Source: Oasisia sp. SBJ-2009 (lineage: Eukaryota > Annelida > Polychaeta > Sabellida > Siboglinidae). Taken from it: a stretch of DNA of 64,000 nt. Numbering within the stretch: position 1 is the first letter of the stretch; every line of letters starts with the position of its first letter. Location: the NCBI GenBank assembly GCA_964017155.1, contig OZ024864.1, positions 28,731,134-28,795,133 on the forward strand, given 5' to 3'. Of this stretch, positions 1 to 12,871 are shown in pieces. The position numbers and the translations under genes were made by a program. The notes beneath the pieces are model-generated. The model was not told where the DNA came from, did no database searches, and saw nothing but the letters and a program-made list of their open reading frames with translations.

Positions 1-1982
1 ATGCTCGTGGTACATGGATTACCACTGCCTTCTATTCACGCGTGCAAGAAGCTCGTGGTACATGGTTTGCCACTGCCTTCTATCCACGCGTGCATAATGC
101 TCGTGGTACATGGATAGCCAATGCCTTCCATCCACGCGTGCATGATGCTCGTGGTACATGGCTTGCCACTGCCTTCTATTCACGCATGCATGATGCTCGT
201 GGTACATGGTTTGCCACTGCCTTCTATTCACGCGTGCATAATGCTCGTGGTACATTGTTTGCCACTGCCTTCCATTCACGCGTGCATGAAGCTAGTGGTA
301 CATGGTTTGCCACTGTCTTCTATTCACGCGTGTATGATGTTCGTGGTACATGGTTTGCCACTGCCTTCTATCCACGCGTGCATGATGCTCGTGGTACATG
401 GTTTGCCACTGCCTTCCATTCACGCGTGTATGATGTTCGTGGTACATGGTTTGCCACTGCCTTCTATCCACGCGTGCATGATGCTCGTGGTACATGGTTT
501 GCCATTGTCTTCTGTTCACCCGTGCATGATGCTTGTGGTACATGGCTTGCCACTGCCTTCAATGCACGCGTCCATGATCCTAGTGGTACATGGTTTGCCA
601 CTGCGTTCTATCCAGGCGTGCATGATGCTCGTGGTACATGGTTTGCCACTGCCTTCTATCCACGCGTGCATGATGCTCGTGGTACATGGTTTGCCATTGT
701 CTTCTGTTCACCCGTGCTTGATACTCGTGGTACATGGCTTGCCACTGCCTTCTATCCACGCGTCCATGATCCTAGTGGTACATTGTTTGCCACTGCCTTC
801 TATTCACGCGTCCATGATGCTCGTGGTACATTGTTTGCCACTGTCTTCTATTCACACGTGCATGATGCTCGTGGTACATGGTTTGCCACTGTCTTCTATT
901 CATGCGTGCATGAAGCTAGTGGTACATTGTGTGTAACTGTCTTCTATTCACGCGAGCATGATGCTCGTGGTACATTGTTTGCCACTGCCTTCTATTCACG
1001 CTTGCATAATGCTCGTGGTACATTGTTTGCCACTGCCTTCCATTCACGCGTGCATGAAGCTAGTGGTACATGGTTTGCCACTGTCTTCTATTCACGCGTG
1101 TATGATGTTCGTTGTACATGGCTTGCCACTGCCGTCTATTCACGCCTGCATGATGCTCGTGGTACATGGTTTGCCACTGCCTTCCATTCACGCGTGTATG
1201 ATGTTCGTGGTACATGGTTTGCCACTGCCTTCTATCCACGCGTGCATGATGCTCGTGGTACATGGTTTGCCATTGTCTTCTGTTCACCCGTGCATGATGC
1301 TTGTGGTACATGGCTTGCCACTGCCTTCAATGCACGCGTCCATGATCCTAGTGGTACATGGTTTGCCACTGCGTTCTATCCAGGCGTGCATGATGCTCGT
1401 GGTACATGGTTTGCCAATGCCTTCTATTCACGCGTGCATGATGCTCGTGCTACATGGTTTGCCACTGTCTTCTATTCACGCGTACATGAAGCTAGTAGTA
1501 CATTGTTTGCCACTGTCTTCTATTCACGCGAGCATGATGCTCTCGGTACATTGTTTGCTCTCCCTTTTATTCACGCGTGCATGATGCTCGTGGTACTTGG
1601 TTTACCACTGCCTTCTATTCACGCGTGCATGAAGATTTTGGTACATCGTTTGCCACTGTCTTCTATTAACGCGTGCATGATGCTCGTGGTACATTGTTTG
1701 CCACTCTCTTCTATCCACGCGTGCATGATGCTCGTGGTACATTGTTTGCCAGTGTCTTCTATTCACGCGTGCATGATGCTCGTGGTACATTGTATGCCAC
1801 TGCCTTCTATTCACGCATGCATGATGCTTGTGGTACATTGTTTGCCACTGCCTTCTATTAACGCGTGCATGATGCTCGTGGTACATGGTTTGCCACTGTC
1901 GTCTACTCACGCGTGCGTGATGCTCGTGGTACATTGTTTGCCTCTGTCTTCTTTTCACGCGTGCATGATGCTCGTGGTACAT
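1..1982 (+). repeat. Segmental copy matching 7439-9420
   Basis: Base 1 onward matches 7439 onward at an offset of 7,438 bp (155 monomers minus the 2 bp lost in two 47-bp monomers), up to 1982/9420. There this copy continues with acattgtttgcc while the other switches to acatggtttgcc and a tactattcacgag monomer. The match is already present at base 1, so its true left edge lies outside the window. Confidence 0.85.
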
Positions 1983-2367
1983 TGTTTGCCACTGCCTTCT
2001 ATTCAAGCGTGCATGATGCTAGTCGTACATGGTTTGCCACTGCCTTCTATTCCCGCATGCATGAAGCTAGTGGTACATGGTTTGCCACTGCCTACTATTC
2101 ACGAGTCCATGATGCTCGTGGTACGTGGTTTGCCACTGCCTTCTATCCACGCGTGCATAATGCTCGTGGTACATGGTTTGCCACTGCCTTCTATCCACGC
2201 GTGCATGATGCTCGTGGTACATGGCTTGCCACTGCCTTCTATCCACGCGTGCGTGATGCTCGTGGTACATGGTTTGCCACTGCCTTCTATTCACGCGTGC
2301 ATGATGCTCGTGGTACATGGTTTGCCACTGCCTTCTAGTCAGGCGTGCATGATGCTCGTGGTACATT
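209..2367 (+). repeat. Left-domain HOR, unit a1 (2,159 bp, 45 monomers)
   Basis: The segment from 209 matches the segment from 2368 at an offset of 2,159 bp, which is 45 x 48 minus 1; the missing base is in the 47-bp monomer at 1557-1572. Homology to the next unit runs to about 2116. The last monomers of this unit (2117-2367) instead resemble the 5.6-5.8 kb region and end with a ctagtcaggcg landmark monomer near 2336. Inside the unit, roughly 241-650 and 1009-1418 are a nested 16-monomer (768-bp) duplication. Confidence 0.82.
1557..1572 (+). repeat. 47-bp monomer, type gctctccc (1)
   Basis: The string gctctcccttttattc replaces the usual gccactgccttctattc, one base shorter. The forward open frame slips here from the ATAFY reading to the LPFIH reading. 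This is the marker of unit a1. Confidence 0.95.
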
Positions 2368-3137
2368 GTTTGCCACTGCCTTCTATTCACGCGTGCATAA
2401 TGCTCGTGGTACATTGTTTGCCACTGCCTTCCATTCACGCGTGCATGAAGCTAGTGGTACATGGTTTGCCACTGTCTTCTATTCACGCGTGTATGATGTT
2501 CGTGGTACATGGTTTGCCACTGCCTTCTATCCACGCGTGCATGATGCTCGTGGTACATGGTTTGCCACTGCCTTCCATTCACGCGTGTATGATGTTCGTG
2601 GTACATGGTTTGCCACTGCCTTCTATCCACGCGTGCATGATGCTCGTGGTACATGGTTTGCCATTGTCTTCTGTTCACCCGTGCATGATGCTTGTGGTAC
2701 ATGGCTTGCCACTGCCTTCAATGCACGCGTCCATGATCCTAGTGGTACATGGTTTGCCACTGCGTTCTATCCAGGCGTGCATGATGCTCGTGGTACATGG
2801 TTTGCCACTGCCTTCTATCCACGCGTGCATGATGCTCGTGGTACATGGTTTGCCATTGTCTTCTGTTCACCCGTGCTTGATACTCGTGGTACATGGCTTG
2901 CCACTGCCTTCTATCCACGCGTCCATGATCCTAGTGGTACATTGTTTGCCACTGCCTGCTATTCACGCGTCCATGATGCTCGTGGTACATTGTTTGCCAC
3001 TGTCTTCTATTCACACGTGCATGATGCTCGTGGTACATGGTTTGCCACTGTCTTCTATTCATGCGTGCATGAAGCTAGTGGTACATTGTGTGTAACTGTC
3101 TTCTATTCACGCGAGCATGATGCTCGTGGTACATTGT

Positions 3138-3633
3138 TTGCCACTGCCTTCTATTCACGCGTGCATAATGCTCGTGGTACATTGTTTGCCACTGCCTTCC
3201 ATTCACGCGTGCATGAAGCTAGTGGTACATGGTTTGCCACTGTCTTCTATTCACGCGTGTATGATGTTCGTTGTACATGGCTTGCCACTGCCGTCTATTC
3301 ACGCCTGCATGATGCTCGTGGTACATTGTTTGCCACTGCCTTCCATTCACGCGTGTATGATGTTCGTGGTACATGGTTTGCCACTGCCTTCTATTCACGC
3401 GTGCATAATGCTCGTGGTACATTGTTTGCCACTGCCTTCCATTCACGCGTGCATGAAGCTAGTGGTACATGGTTTGCCACTGTCTTCTATTCACGCGTGT
3501 ATGATGTTCGTTGTACATGGCTTGCCACTGCCGTCTATTCACGCCTGCATGATGCTCGTGGTACATTGTTTGCCACTGCCTTCCATTCACGCGTGTATGA
3601 TGTTCGTGGTACATGGTTTGCCACTGCCTTCTA
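3138..3633 (+). repeat. Perfect 240-bp (5-monomer) tandem duplication
   Basis: Bases 3161-3376 and 3401-3616 read identically, including rare variants such as gttcgttgtac and actgccgtctattc. The equivalent unit at 15.8-16.1 kb has only one copy, since its offset to this locus drops from 12,663 to 12,423 bp. This is therefore a young event after the larger duplication, or a loss in the other copy. Confidence 0.9.
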
Positions 3634-3955
3634 TCCACGCGTGCATGATGCTCGTGGTACATGGTTTGCCATTGTCTTCTGTTCACCCGTGCATGATGCT
3701 TGTGGTACATGGCTTGCCACTGCCTTCAATGCACGCGTCCATGATCCTAGTGGTACATGGTTTGCCACTGCGTTCTATCCAGGCGTGCATGATGCTCGTG
3801 GTACATGGTTTGCCAATGCCTTCTATTCACGCGTGCATGATGCTCGTGCTACATGGTTTGCCACTGTCTTCTATTCACGCGTACATGAAGCTAGTAGTAC
3901 ATTGTTTGCCACTGTCTTCTATTCACGCGAGCATGATGCTCTCGGTACATTGTTT

Positions 3956-3971
3956 GCTCTCCCTTTTATTC
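3956..3971 (+). repeat. 47-bp monomer, type gctctccc (2)
   Basis: Same short monomer as at 1557, carried by unit b1. The spacing of 2,399 bp equals the HOR plus the 240-bp duplication. Confidence 0.95.
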
Positions 3972-4515
3972 ACGCGTGCATGATGCTCGTGGTACTTGGT
4001 TTACCACTGCCTTCTATTCACGCGTGCATGAAGATTTTGGTACATCGTTTGCCACTGTCTTCTATTAACGCGTGCATGATGCTCGTGGTACATTGTTTGC
4101 CACTCTCTTCTATCCACGCGTGCATGATGCTCGTGGTACATTGTTTGCCAGTGTCTTCTATTCACGCGTGCATGATGCTCGTGGTACATTGTATGCCACT
4201 GCCTTCTATTCACGCATGCATGATGCTTGTGGTACATTGTTTGCCACTGCCTTCTATTAACGCGTGCATGATGCTCGTGGTACATGGTTTGCCACTGTCG
4301 TCTACTCACGCGTGCGTGATGCTCGTGGTACATTGTTTGCCTCTGTCTTCTTTTCACGCGTGCATGATGCTCGTGGTACATTGTTTGCCACTGCCTTCTA
4401 TTCAAGCGTGCATGATGCTAGTCGTACATGGTTTGTCACTGCCTTCTATTCCCGCATGCATGAAGCTAGTGGTACATGGTTTGCCACTGCCTACTATTCA
4501 CGAGTCCATGATGCT

Positions 4516-7500
4516 AGTGGTACATGGTTTGCCAATGCCTTCTATTCACGCATGCATGATGCTCTTGGTACAGGGTTTGCCACTGTCTTCTATTCACGCG
4601 TGTATGATGCTAGTGGCACATGGTTTGCCATTGTCTTCTGTTCACCCGTGCTTGATGCTCGTGGTACATGGCTTGCCACTGCCTTCTATCCACGCGTCCA
4701 TGATCCTAGTGGTACATTGTTTGCCACTGCCTTCTATTCACGCCTCCATGATGCTCGTGGTATATTGTTTGCCACTGTCTTCTATTCACACGTGCATGAT
4801 GCTCGTGGTACATGGTTTGCCACTGTCTTCTATTCATGCGTGCATGAAGCTAGTGGTACATTGTTTGTAACTGTCTTCTATTCACGCGAGCATGATGCTC
4901 GTGGTACATTGTTTGCCACTGCCTTCTATTCACGCGTGCACGATGCTCGTGGTACATTGTTTGCCACTCTCTTCTATCCACGCTTGCATGATGCTCGTTG
5001 TACTTTCTTTGCCACTGTCTTCTATTCAAGCGTGCATGATGCTAGTCGTACATGGTTTGCCACTGCCTTCTATTCCCGCGTGCATGAAGCTAGTGGTACA
5101 TGGTTTGCCACTGCCTACTATTCACGCATGCATGATGCTCGTGATACATGGTTTGCCACTGTCTTCTATTCAGGCGTGCATGATGCTAGTGGCACATGGT
5201 TTGCCATTGTCTTCTGTTCACCCGTGCTTGATACTCGTGGTACATGGCTTGCCACTGCCTTCTATCCACGCGTCCATGATCCTAGTGGTACATTGTTTGC
5301 CACTGCCTTCTATTCACGCGTCCATGATGCTCGTGGTACATTGTTTGCCACTGTCTTCTATTCACACGTGCATGATGCTCGTGGTACATGGTTTGCCACT
5401 GTCTTCTATTCATGCGTGCATGAAGCTAGTGGTACATTGTGTGTAACTGTCTTCTATTCACGCGAGCATGATGCTCGTGGTACATTGTTTGCCACTGCCT
5501 TCTATTCACGCGTGCATGATGCTCGTGGTACATGGTTTACCACTGCCTTCTATTCACGCGTGCATGAAGCTCGTGGTACATGGTTTGCCACTGCCTTCTA
5601 TCCACGCGTGCATAATGCTCGTGGTACATGGTTTGCCACTGCCTTCTATCCACGCGTGCATGATGCTCGTGGTACATGGCTTGCCACTGCCTTCTATCCA
5701 CGCGTGCATGATGCTCGTGGTACATGGTTTGCCACTGCCTTCTATTCACGCGTGCATGATGCTCGTGGTACATGGTTTCCCACTGCCTTCTAGTCAGGCG
5801 TGCATGATGCTCGTGGTACATTGGTTGCGACTGCCTTCTATTCAGGCGTGCATGATGCTAGTGGCACATGGTTTGCCATTGTCTTCTGTTCACCCGTGCT
5901 TGATGCTCGTGGTACATGGCTTGCCACTGCCTTCTATTCACACGTGCATGATGCTCGTGGTACATGGTTTGCCACTGTCTTCTATTCATGCGTGCATGAA
6001 GCTAGTGGTACATTGTTTGTAACTGTCTTCTATTCACGCGAGCATGATGCTCGTGGTACATTGTTTGCCACTGCCTTCTATTCACGCGTGCATGAAGCTC
6101 GTGGTACATGGTTTGCCACTGCCTTCTATCCACGCGTGCATAATGCTCGTGGTACAGGGTTTGCCACTGCCTTCTATCCACGCGTGCATGATGCTCGTGG
6201 TACATGGCTTGCCACTGCCTTCTATCCACGCGTGCATGATGCTCGTGGTACATGGTTTGCCACTGCCTTCTATTCACGCGTGCATGATGCTCGTGGTACA
6301 TGGTTTCCCACTGCCTTCTAGTCAGGCGTGCATGATGCTCGTGGTAAATTGGTTGCCACTGCCTTCTATTCACGCGTGCATAATGCTCGTGGTATATTGT
6401 TTGCCACTGCCTTCTATTCACGCGAGCATGAAGCTAGTGGTACATGGTTTGCCACTGTCTTCTATTCACGCGTGCATGAAGCTAGTGGTACATTGTTTGC
6501 CGCTGTCTTCTATTCACGCGAGCATGATGCTCGTGGTACATTGTTTGCCACTGCCTTCTATTCACGCGTGCCTGATGCTCGTGGTACATGGATTACCACT
6601 GCCTTCTATTCGCGCGTGCAAGAAGCTCGTGGTACATGGTTTGCCACTGCTTTCTATCCACGCGTGCATAATGCTCGTGGTACATGGATTGCCACTGTCT
6701 TCTATTCACACGTGCATGATGCTCGTGGTACATGGTTTGCCACTGTCTTCTATTCATGCGTGCATGAAGCTAGTGGTACATTGTTTGTAACTGTCTTCTA
6801 TTCACGCGAGCATGATGCTCGTGGTACATTGTTTGCCACTGCCTTCTATTCACGCGTGAATGATGCTCGTGGTACATGGTTTGCCACTGTCTTCTATTCA
6901 CGCGTGCATGATGCTCGTGGTACATGGTTTACCACTGCCTTCTATTCACGCGTGCATGAAGCTCGTGGTACATGGTTTGCCACTGCCTTCTATCCACGCG
7001 TGCATAATGCTCGTGGTACATGGTTTGCCACTGCCTTCTATCCACGCGTGCATGATGCTCGTGGTACATGGCTTGCCACTGCCTTCTATCCACGCGTGCG
7101 TGATGCTCGTGGTACATGGTTTGCCACTGCCTTCTATTCACGCGTGCATGATGCTCGTGGTACATGGTTTGCCACTGCCTTCTAGTCAGGCGTGCATGAT
7201 GCTCGTGGTACATTGTTTGCCACTGCCTTCTATTCACGCGTGCATAATGCTCGTGGTACATTGTTTGCCACTGCCTTCCATTCACGCGTGCATGAAGCTA
7301 GTGATACATGGTTTGCCACTGTCTTCTATTCACGCGTGCATGAAGCTAGTGGTACATTGTTTGCCGCTGTCTTTTATTCACGCGAACATGATGCTCGTGG
7401 TACATTGTTTGCCACTGCCTTCTATTCACGCGTGCCTGATGCTCGTGGTACATGGATTACCACTGCCTTCTATTCACGCGTGCAAGAAGCTCGTGGTACA

Positions 7501-7662
7501 TGGTTTGCCACTGCCTTCTATCCACGCGTGCATAATGCTCGTGGTACATGGATAGCCAATGCCTTCCATCCACGCGTGCATGATGCTCGTGGTACATGGC
7601 TTGCCACTGCCTTCTATTCACGCATGCATGATGCTCGTGGTACATGGTTTGCCACTGCCTTC
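4516..7662 (+). repeat. A-right segment, copy 1
   Basis: This continuation of the first large block is repeated at 16,939-20,085 (offset 12,423) and in part at 28.7-31.4 and 33.2-36.3 kb. Diagnostic monomers are attggttgc after a ctagtcaggcg landmark (5,79x), the gtaaattgg monomer (about 6346), the gtgcctgatg monomer followed by tggattacc (about 6570), and actgctttctatcc (about 6648). Confidence 0.78.
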
Positions 7663-9420
7663 TATTCACGCGTGCATAATGCTCGTGGTACATTGTTTGC
7701 CACTGCCTTCCATTCACGCGTGCATGAAGCTAGTGGTACATGGTTTGCCACTGTCTTCTATTCACGCGTGTATGATGTTCGTGGTACATGGTTTGCCACT
7801 GCCTTCTATCCACGCGTGCATGATGCTCGTGGTACATGGTTTGCCACTGCCTTCCATTCACGCGTGTATGATGTTCGTGGTACATGGTTTGCCACTGCCT
7901 TCTATCCACGCGTGCATGATGCTCGTGGTACATGGTTTGCCATTGTCTTCTGTTCACCCGTGCATGATGCTTGTGGTACATGGCTTGCCACTGCCTTCAA
8001 TGCACGCGTCCATGATCCTAGTGGTACATGGTTTGCCACTGCGTTCTATCCAGGCGTGCATGATGCTCGTGGTACATGGTTTGCCACTGCCTTCTATCCA
8101 CGCGTGCATGATGCTCGTGGTACATGGTTTGCCATTGTCTTCTGTTCACCCGTGCTTGATACTCGTGGTACATGGCTTGCCACTGCCTTCTATCCACGCG
8201 TCCATGATCCTAGTGGTACATTGTTTGCCACTGCCTTCTATTCACGCGTCCATGATGCTCGTGGTACATTGTTTGCCACTGTCTTCTATTCACACGTGCA
8301 TGATGCTCGTGGTACATGGTTTGCCACTGTCTTCTATTCATGCGTGCATGAAGCTAGTGGTACATTGTGTGTAACTGTCTTCTATTCACGCGAGCATGAT
8401 GCTCGTGGTACATTGTTTGCCACTGCCTTCTATTCACGCTTGCATAATGCTCGTGGTACATTGTTTGCCACTGCCTTCCATTCACGCGTGCATGAAGCTA
8501 GTGGTACATGGTTTGCCACTGTCTTCTATTCACGCGTGTATGATGTTCGTTGTACATGGCTTGCCACTGCCGTCTATTCACGCCTGCATGATGCTCGTGG
8601 TACATGGTTTGCCACTGCCTTCCATTCACGCGTGTATGATGTTCGTGGTACATGGTTTGCCACTGCCTTCTATCCACGCGTGCATGATGCTCGTGGTACA
8701 TGGTTTGCCATTGTCTTCTGTTCACCCGTGCATGATGCTTGTGGTACATGGCTTGCCACTGCCTTCAATGCACGCGTCCATGATCCTAGTGGTACATGGT
8801 TTGCCACTGCGTTCTATCCAGGCGTGCATGATGCTCGTGGTACATGGTTTGCCAATGCCTTCTATTCACGCGTGCATGATGCTCGTGCTACATGGTTTGC
8901 CACTGTCTTCTATTCACGCGTACATGAAGCTAGTAGTACATTGTTTGCCACTGTCTTCTATTCACGCGAGCATGATGCTCTCGGTACATTGTTTGCTCTC
9001 CCTTTTATTCACGCGTGCATGATGCTCGTGGTACTTGGTTTACCACTGCCTTCTATTCACGCGTGCATGAAGATTTTGGTACATCGTTTGCCACTGTCTT
9101 CTATTAACGCGTGCATGATGCTCGTGGTACATTGTTTGCCACTCTCTTCTATCCACGCGTGCATGATGCTCGTGGTACATTGTTTGCCAGTGTCTTCTAT
9201 TCACGCGTGCATGATGCTCGTGGTACATTGTATGCCACTGCCTTCTATTCACGCATGCATGATGCTTGTGGTACATTGTTTGCCACTGCCTTCTATTAAC
9301 GCGTGCATGATGCTCGTGGTACATGGTTTGCCACTGTCGTCTACTCACGCGTGCGTGATGCTCGTGGTACATTGTTTGCCTCTGTCTTCTTTTCACGCGT
9401 GCATGATGCTCGTGGTACAT
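7439..9420 (+). repeat. Partial left-domain HOR, copy of 1-1982
   Basis: It matches 1-1982 with very few differences. The shared variant cgcttgcataatg (about 8435, as at about 999) is absent from the 12.9-kb copy, so these two are closest relatives. The unit is cut at 9420, where it joins sequence equivalent to 4478 onward, skipping the intervening monomers; the junction keeps the 48-bp phase. Confidence 0.82.
8995..9010 (+). repeat. 47-bp monomer, type gctctccc (3)
   Basis: Marker of the partial HOR at 7.4-9.4 kb, at offset 7,438 from the first. Confidence 0.95.
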
Positions 9421-9950
9421 GGTTTGCCACTGCCTACTATTCACGAGTCCATGATGCTAGTGGTACATGGTTTGCCAATGCCTTCTATTCACGCATGCAT
9501 GATGCTCTTGGTACATGGTTTGCCACTGTCTTCTATTCACGCGTGCATGATGCTAGTGGCACATGGATTGCCATTGTCTTCTGTTCACCCGTGCTTGATG
9601 CTCGTGGTACATGGCTTGCCACTGCCTTCTATCCACGCGTCCATGATCCTAGTGGTACATTGTTTGCCACTGCCTTCTATTCACGCGTCCATGATGCTCG
9701 TGGTACATTGTTTGCCACTGTCTTCTATTCACACGTGCATGATGCTCGTGGTACATGGTTTGCCACTGTCTTCTATTCATGCGTGCATGAAGCTAGTGGT
9801 ACATTGTTTGTAACTGTCTTCTATTCACGCGAGCATGCTGCTCGTGGTACATTGTTTGCCACTGCCTTCTATTCACGCGTGCCTGATGCTCGTGGTACAT
9901 GGATTACCACTGCCTTCTATTCACGCGTGCAAGAAGCTCGTGGTACATGG

Positions 9951-9970
9951 TTTGCCATTGTATTCATGCG
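9951..9970 (+). repeat. 43-bp monomer (1)
   Basis: tttgccattgtattcatgcg lacks 5 bp relative to the standard monomer. Founding variant of the B block: the other three copies read gccattttattc, so this copy differs by one base. Confidence 0.95.
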
Positions 9971-10620
9971 TGCATGAAGCTAGTGGTACATTGTTTGTAA
10001 CTGTCTTCTATTCACGCGAGCATGATGCTCGTGGTACATTGTTTGCCACTGCCTTCTATTCACGCGTGAATGATGCTCGTGGTACATGGTTTGCCACTGT
10101 CGTCTATTCACGCGTGCATGATGCTCGTAGTACATTGTTTGCCACTGCCTTCTATTCACGCGTGCATGATGCTAGTGGCACATGGCTTACCATTGTCTTC
10201 TGTTCACCCGTGCTTGATGCTCGTGGTACATGGCTTGCCACTGCCTTCTATCCACGCGTCCATGATCCTAGTGGTACATTGTTTGCCACTGCCTTCTATT
10301 CACACGTGCATGATGCTCGTGGTACATGGTTTGCCACTGTCTTCTATTCATGCGTGCATGAAGCTAGTGGTACATTGTTTGTAACTGTCTTCTATTCACG
10401 CGAGCATGATGCTCGTGGTACATTGTTTGCCACTGCCTTCTATTCACGCGTGCATGATGCTCGTGGTACATGGTTTACCACTGCCTTCTATTCACGCGTG
10501 CATGAAGCTCGTGGTACATGGTTTGCCACTGTCTTCTATTCACGCGTACATGAAGCTAGTGGTACATTGTTTGCCACTGTCTTCTATTCACGCGAGCATG
10601 ATGCTCTTGGTACATTGTTT

Positions 10621-10636
10621 GCTCTGCCTTTTATTC
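10621..10636 (+). repeat. 47-bp monomer, type gctctgcc (1)
   Basis: gctctgccttttattc, one base shorter than standard and differing from the gctctccc type by one base. It lies about 669 bp after the 43-bp monomer of B block copy 1. Confidence 0.95.
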
Positions 10637-12871
10637 ACGCGTGCATGATGCTCGTGGTACTTGGTTTACCACTGCCTTCTATTCACGCGTGCATGAAGAT
10701 TGTGGTACATCGTTTGCCACTGTCTTCTATTCACGCGAGCATGATGCTCGTGGTACATCGTTTGCCACTGTCTTCTATTCACGCGTGCGTGATGCTCGTG
10801 GTAAAAGGTTTGCCACTGCCTTCTGTTCACGCATGCATGAAGCTCGTGGTACATGGTTTGCCACTGCCTTCTATTAACGCGTGCATGATGCTCGTGGTAC
10901 ATTGTTTGCCACTCTCTTCTATCCACGCGTGCATGATGCTCGTGGTACATTGTTTGCCACTGTCTTCTATTCACGCGTGCATGATGCTCGTGGTACATTG
11001 TATGCCACTGCCTTCTATTCACGCATGCATGATGCTTGTGGTACATTGTTTGCCACTGCCTTCTATTAACGCGTGCATGATGCTCGTGGTACATGGTTTG
11101 CCACTGTCGTCTACTCACGCGTGCGTGATGCACGTGGTACATTGTTTGCCTCTGTCTTCTTTTCACGCGTGCATGATGCTCGTGGTACATTGTTTGCCAC
11201 TGCCTTCTATTCAAGCGTGCATGATGCTAGTCGTACATGGTTTGCCACTGCCTTCTATTCCCGCGTGCATGAAGCTAGTGGTACATTGTTTGCCGCTGTC
11301 TTCTATTCACGCGAGCATGATGCTCGTGGTACATTGTTTGCCACTGCCTTGTATTCACGCGTGCCTGATGCTCGTGGTACATGGATTACCACTGCCTTCT
11401 ATTCACGCGTGCAAGAAGCTCGTGGTACATGGTTTGCCACTGCCTTCTATCCACGCGTGCATAATGCTCGTGGTACATGGATTACCACTGTCTTCTATTC
11501 ACACGTGCATGATGCTCGTGGTACATGGTTTGCCACTGTCTTCTATTCATGCGTGCATGAAGCTAGTGGTACATTGTTTGTAACTGTCTTCTATTCACGC
11601 GAGCATGATGCTCGTGGTACATTGTTTGCCACTGCCTTCTATTCACGCGTGAATGATGCTCGTGGTACATGGTTTGCCACTGTCTTCTATTCACGCGTGC
11701 ATGATGCTAGTGGCACATGGTTTGCCATTGTCTTCTGTTCACCCGTGCTTGATGCTCGTGGTACATGGCTTGCCACTGCCTTCTATCCACGCGTCCATGA
11801 TCCTAGTGGTACATTGTTTGACACTGCCTTCTATTCACACGTGCATGATGCTCGTGGTACATGGTTTGCCACTGTCTTCTATTCATGCGTGCATGAAGCT
11901 AGTGGTACATTGTTTGTAACTGTCTTCTATTCACGCGAGCATGATGCTCGTGGTACATTGTTTGCCACTGCCTTCTATTCACGCGTGCATGATGCTCGTG
12001 GTACATGGTTTACCACTGCCTTTTATTCACGCGTGCATGAAGCTCGTGGTACATGGTTTGCCACTGCCTTCTATCCACGCGTGCATAATGCTCGTGGTAC
12101 ATGGTTTGCCACTGCCTTCTATCCACGCGTGCATGATGCTCGTGGTACATGGCTTGCCACTGCCTTCTATCCACGCATGCGTGATGCTCGTGGTACATGG
12201 TTTGCCACTGCCTTCTATTCACGCGTGCATGATGCTCGTGGTACATGGTTTGCCACTGCCTTCTAGTCAGGCGTGTATGATGCTCGTGGTACATTGTTTG
12301 CCACTGCCTTCTATTCACGCGTGCATAATGCTCGTGGTACATTGTTTGCCACTGCCTTCCATTCACGCGTGCATGAAGCTAGTGGTACATGGTTTGCCAC
12401 TGTCTTCTATTCACGCGTGCATGAAGCTAATGGTACATTGTTTGCCGCTGTCTTCTATTCACGCGAGCATGATGCTCGTGGTACATTGTTTGCCACTGCC
12501 TTCTATTCACGCGTGAATGATGCTCGTGGTACATGGTTTGCCACTGTCTTCTATTCACGCGTGCATGATGCTCGTGGTACATGGTTTACCACTGCCTTCT
12601 ATTCACGCGTGCATGAAGCTCGTGGTACATGGTTTGCCACTGCCTTCTATCCACGCGTGCATAATGCTCGTGGTACATGGTTTGCCACTGCCTTCTATCC
12701 ACGCGTGCATGATGCTCGTGGTACATGGCTTGCCACTGCCTTCTATCCACGCGTGCGTGATGCTCGTGGTACATGGTTTGCCACTGCCTTCTATTCACGC
12801 GTGCATGATGCTCGTGGTACATGGTTTGCCACTGCCTTCTAGTCAGGCGTGCATGATGCTCGTGGTACATT

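Larger units (their letters stand above)
2368..4515 (+). repeat. Left-domain HOR, unit b1, enlarged by a 5-monomer duplication
   Basis: This is the second tandem copy of the 45-monomer HOR. It follows the first unit at offset 2,159 until about 3.16 kb and then at offset 2,399 because of an extra 240 bp. Homology ends at about 4515, where gatgctagtgg replaces gatgctcgtgg. It carries its own 47-bp monomer at 3956-3971, in the same relative place as unit a1. Confidence 0.8.
9412..12515 (+). repeat. B block, copy 1
   Basis: It matches 20,971-24,074 at offset 11,559 (241 monomers minus 9 bp) and, for 9816-11,286, matches 36,961-38,431 at offset 27,145. Landmarks in order are the tactattcacgag monomer, the 43-bp monomer at 9951-9970, the 47-bp monomer at 10,621-10,636, the gtaaaaggtttgcc monomer (about 10,800), two tattaacgcg monomers (about 10,874 and 11,066) and the gctaatggtac monomer (about 12,426). 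Confidence 0.82.

Noticed and set aside
42..3095. Open reading frame of about 1,017 codons on the plus strand (and similar ones of 500-970 codons, for example 2345-4870, 7192-9813, 12,849-15,758, 36,452-38,824)
   Set aside because: It is the 48-bp satellite read in an open frame. The reading changes from the SRVHDARG type to the HACMMLVV type at the 47-bp monomer at 1557, overlapping frames are equally open, there is no unique N- or C-terminal part, and the same sequence is broken by stops in other copies.
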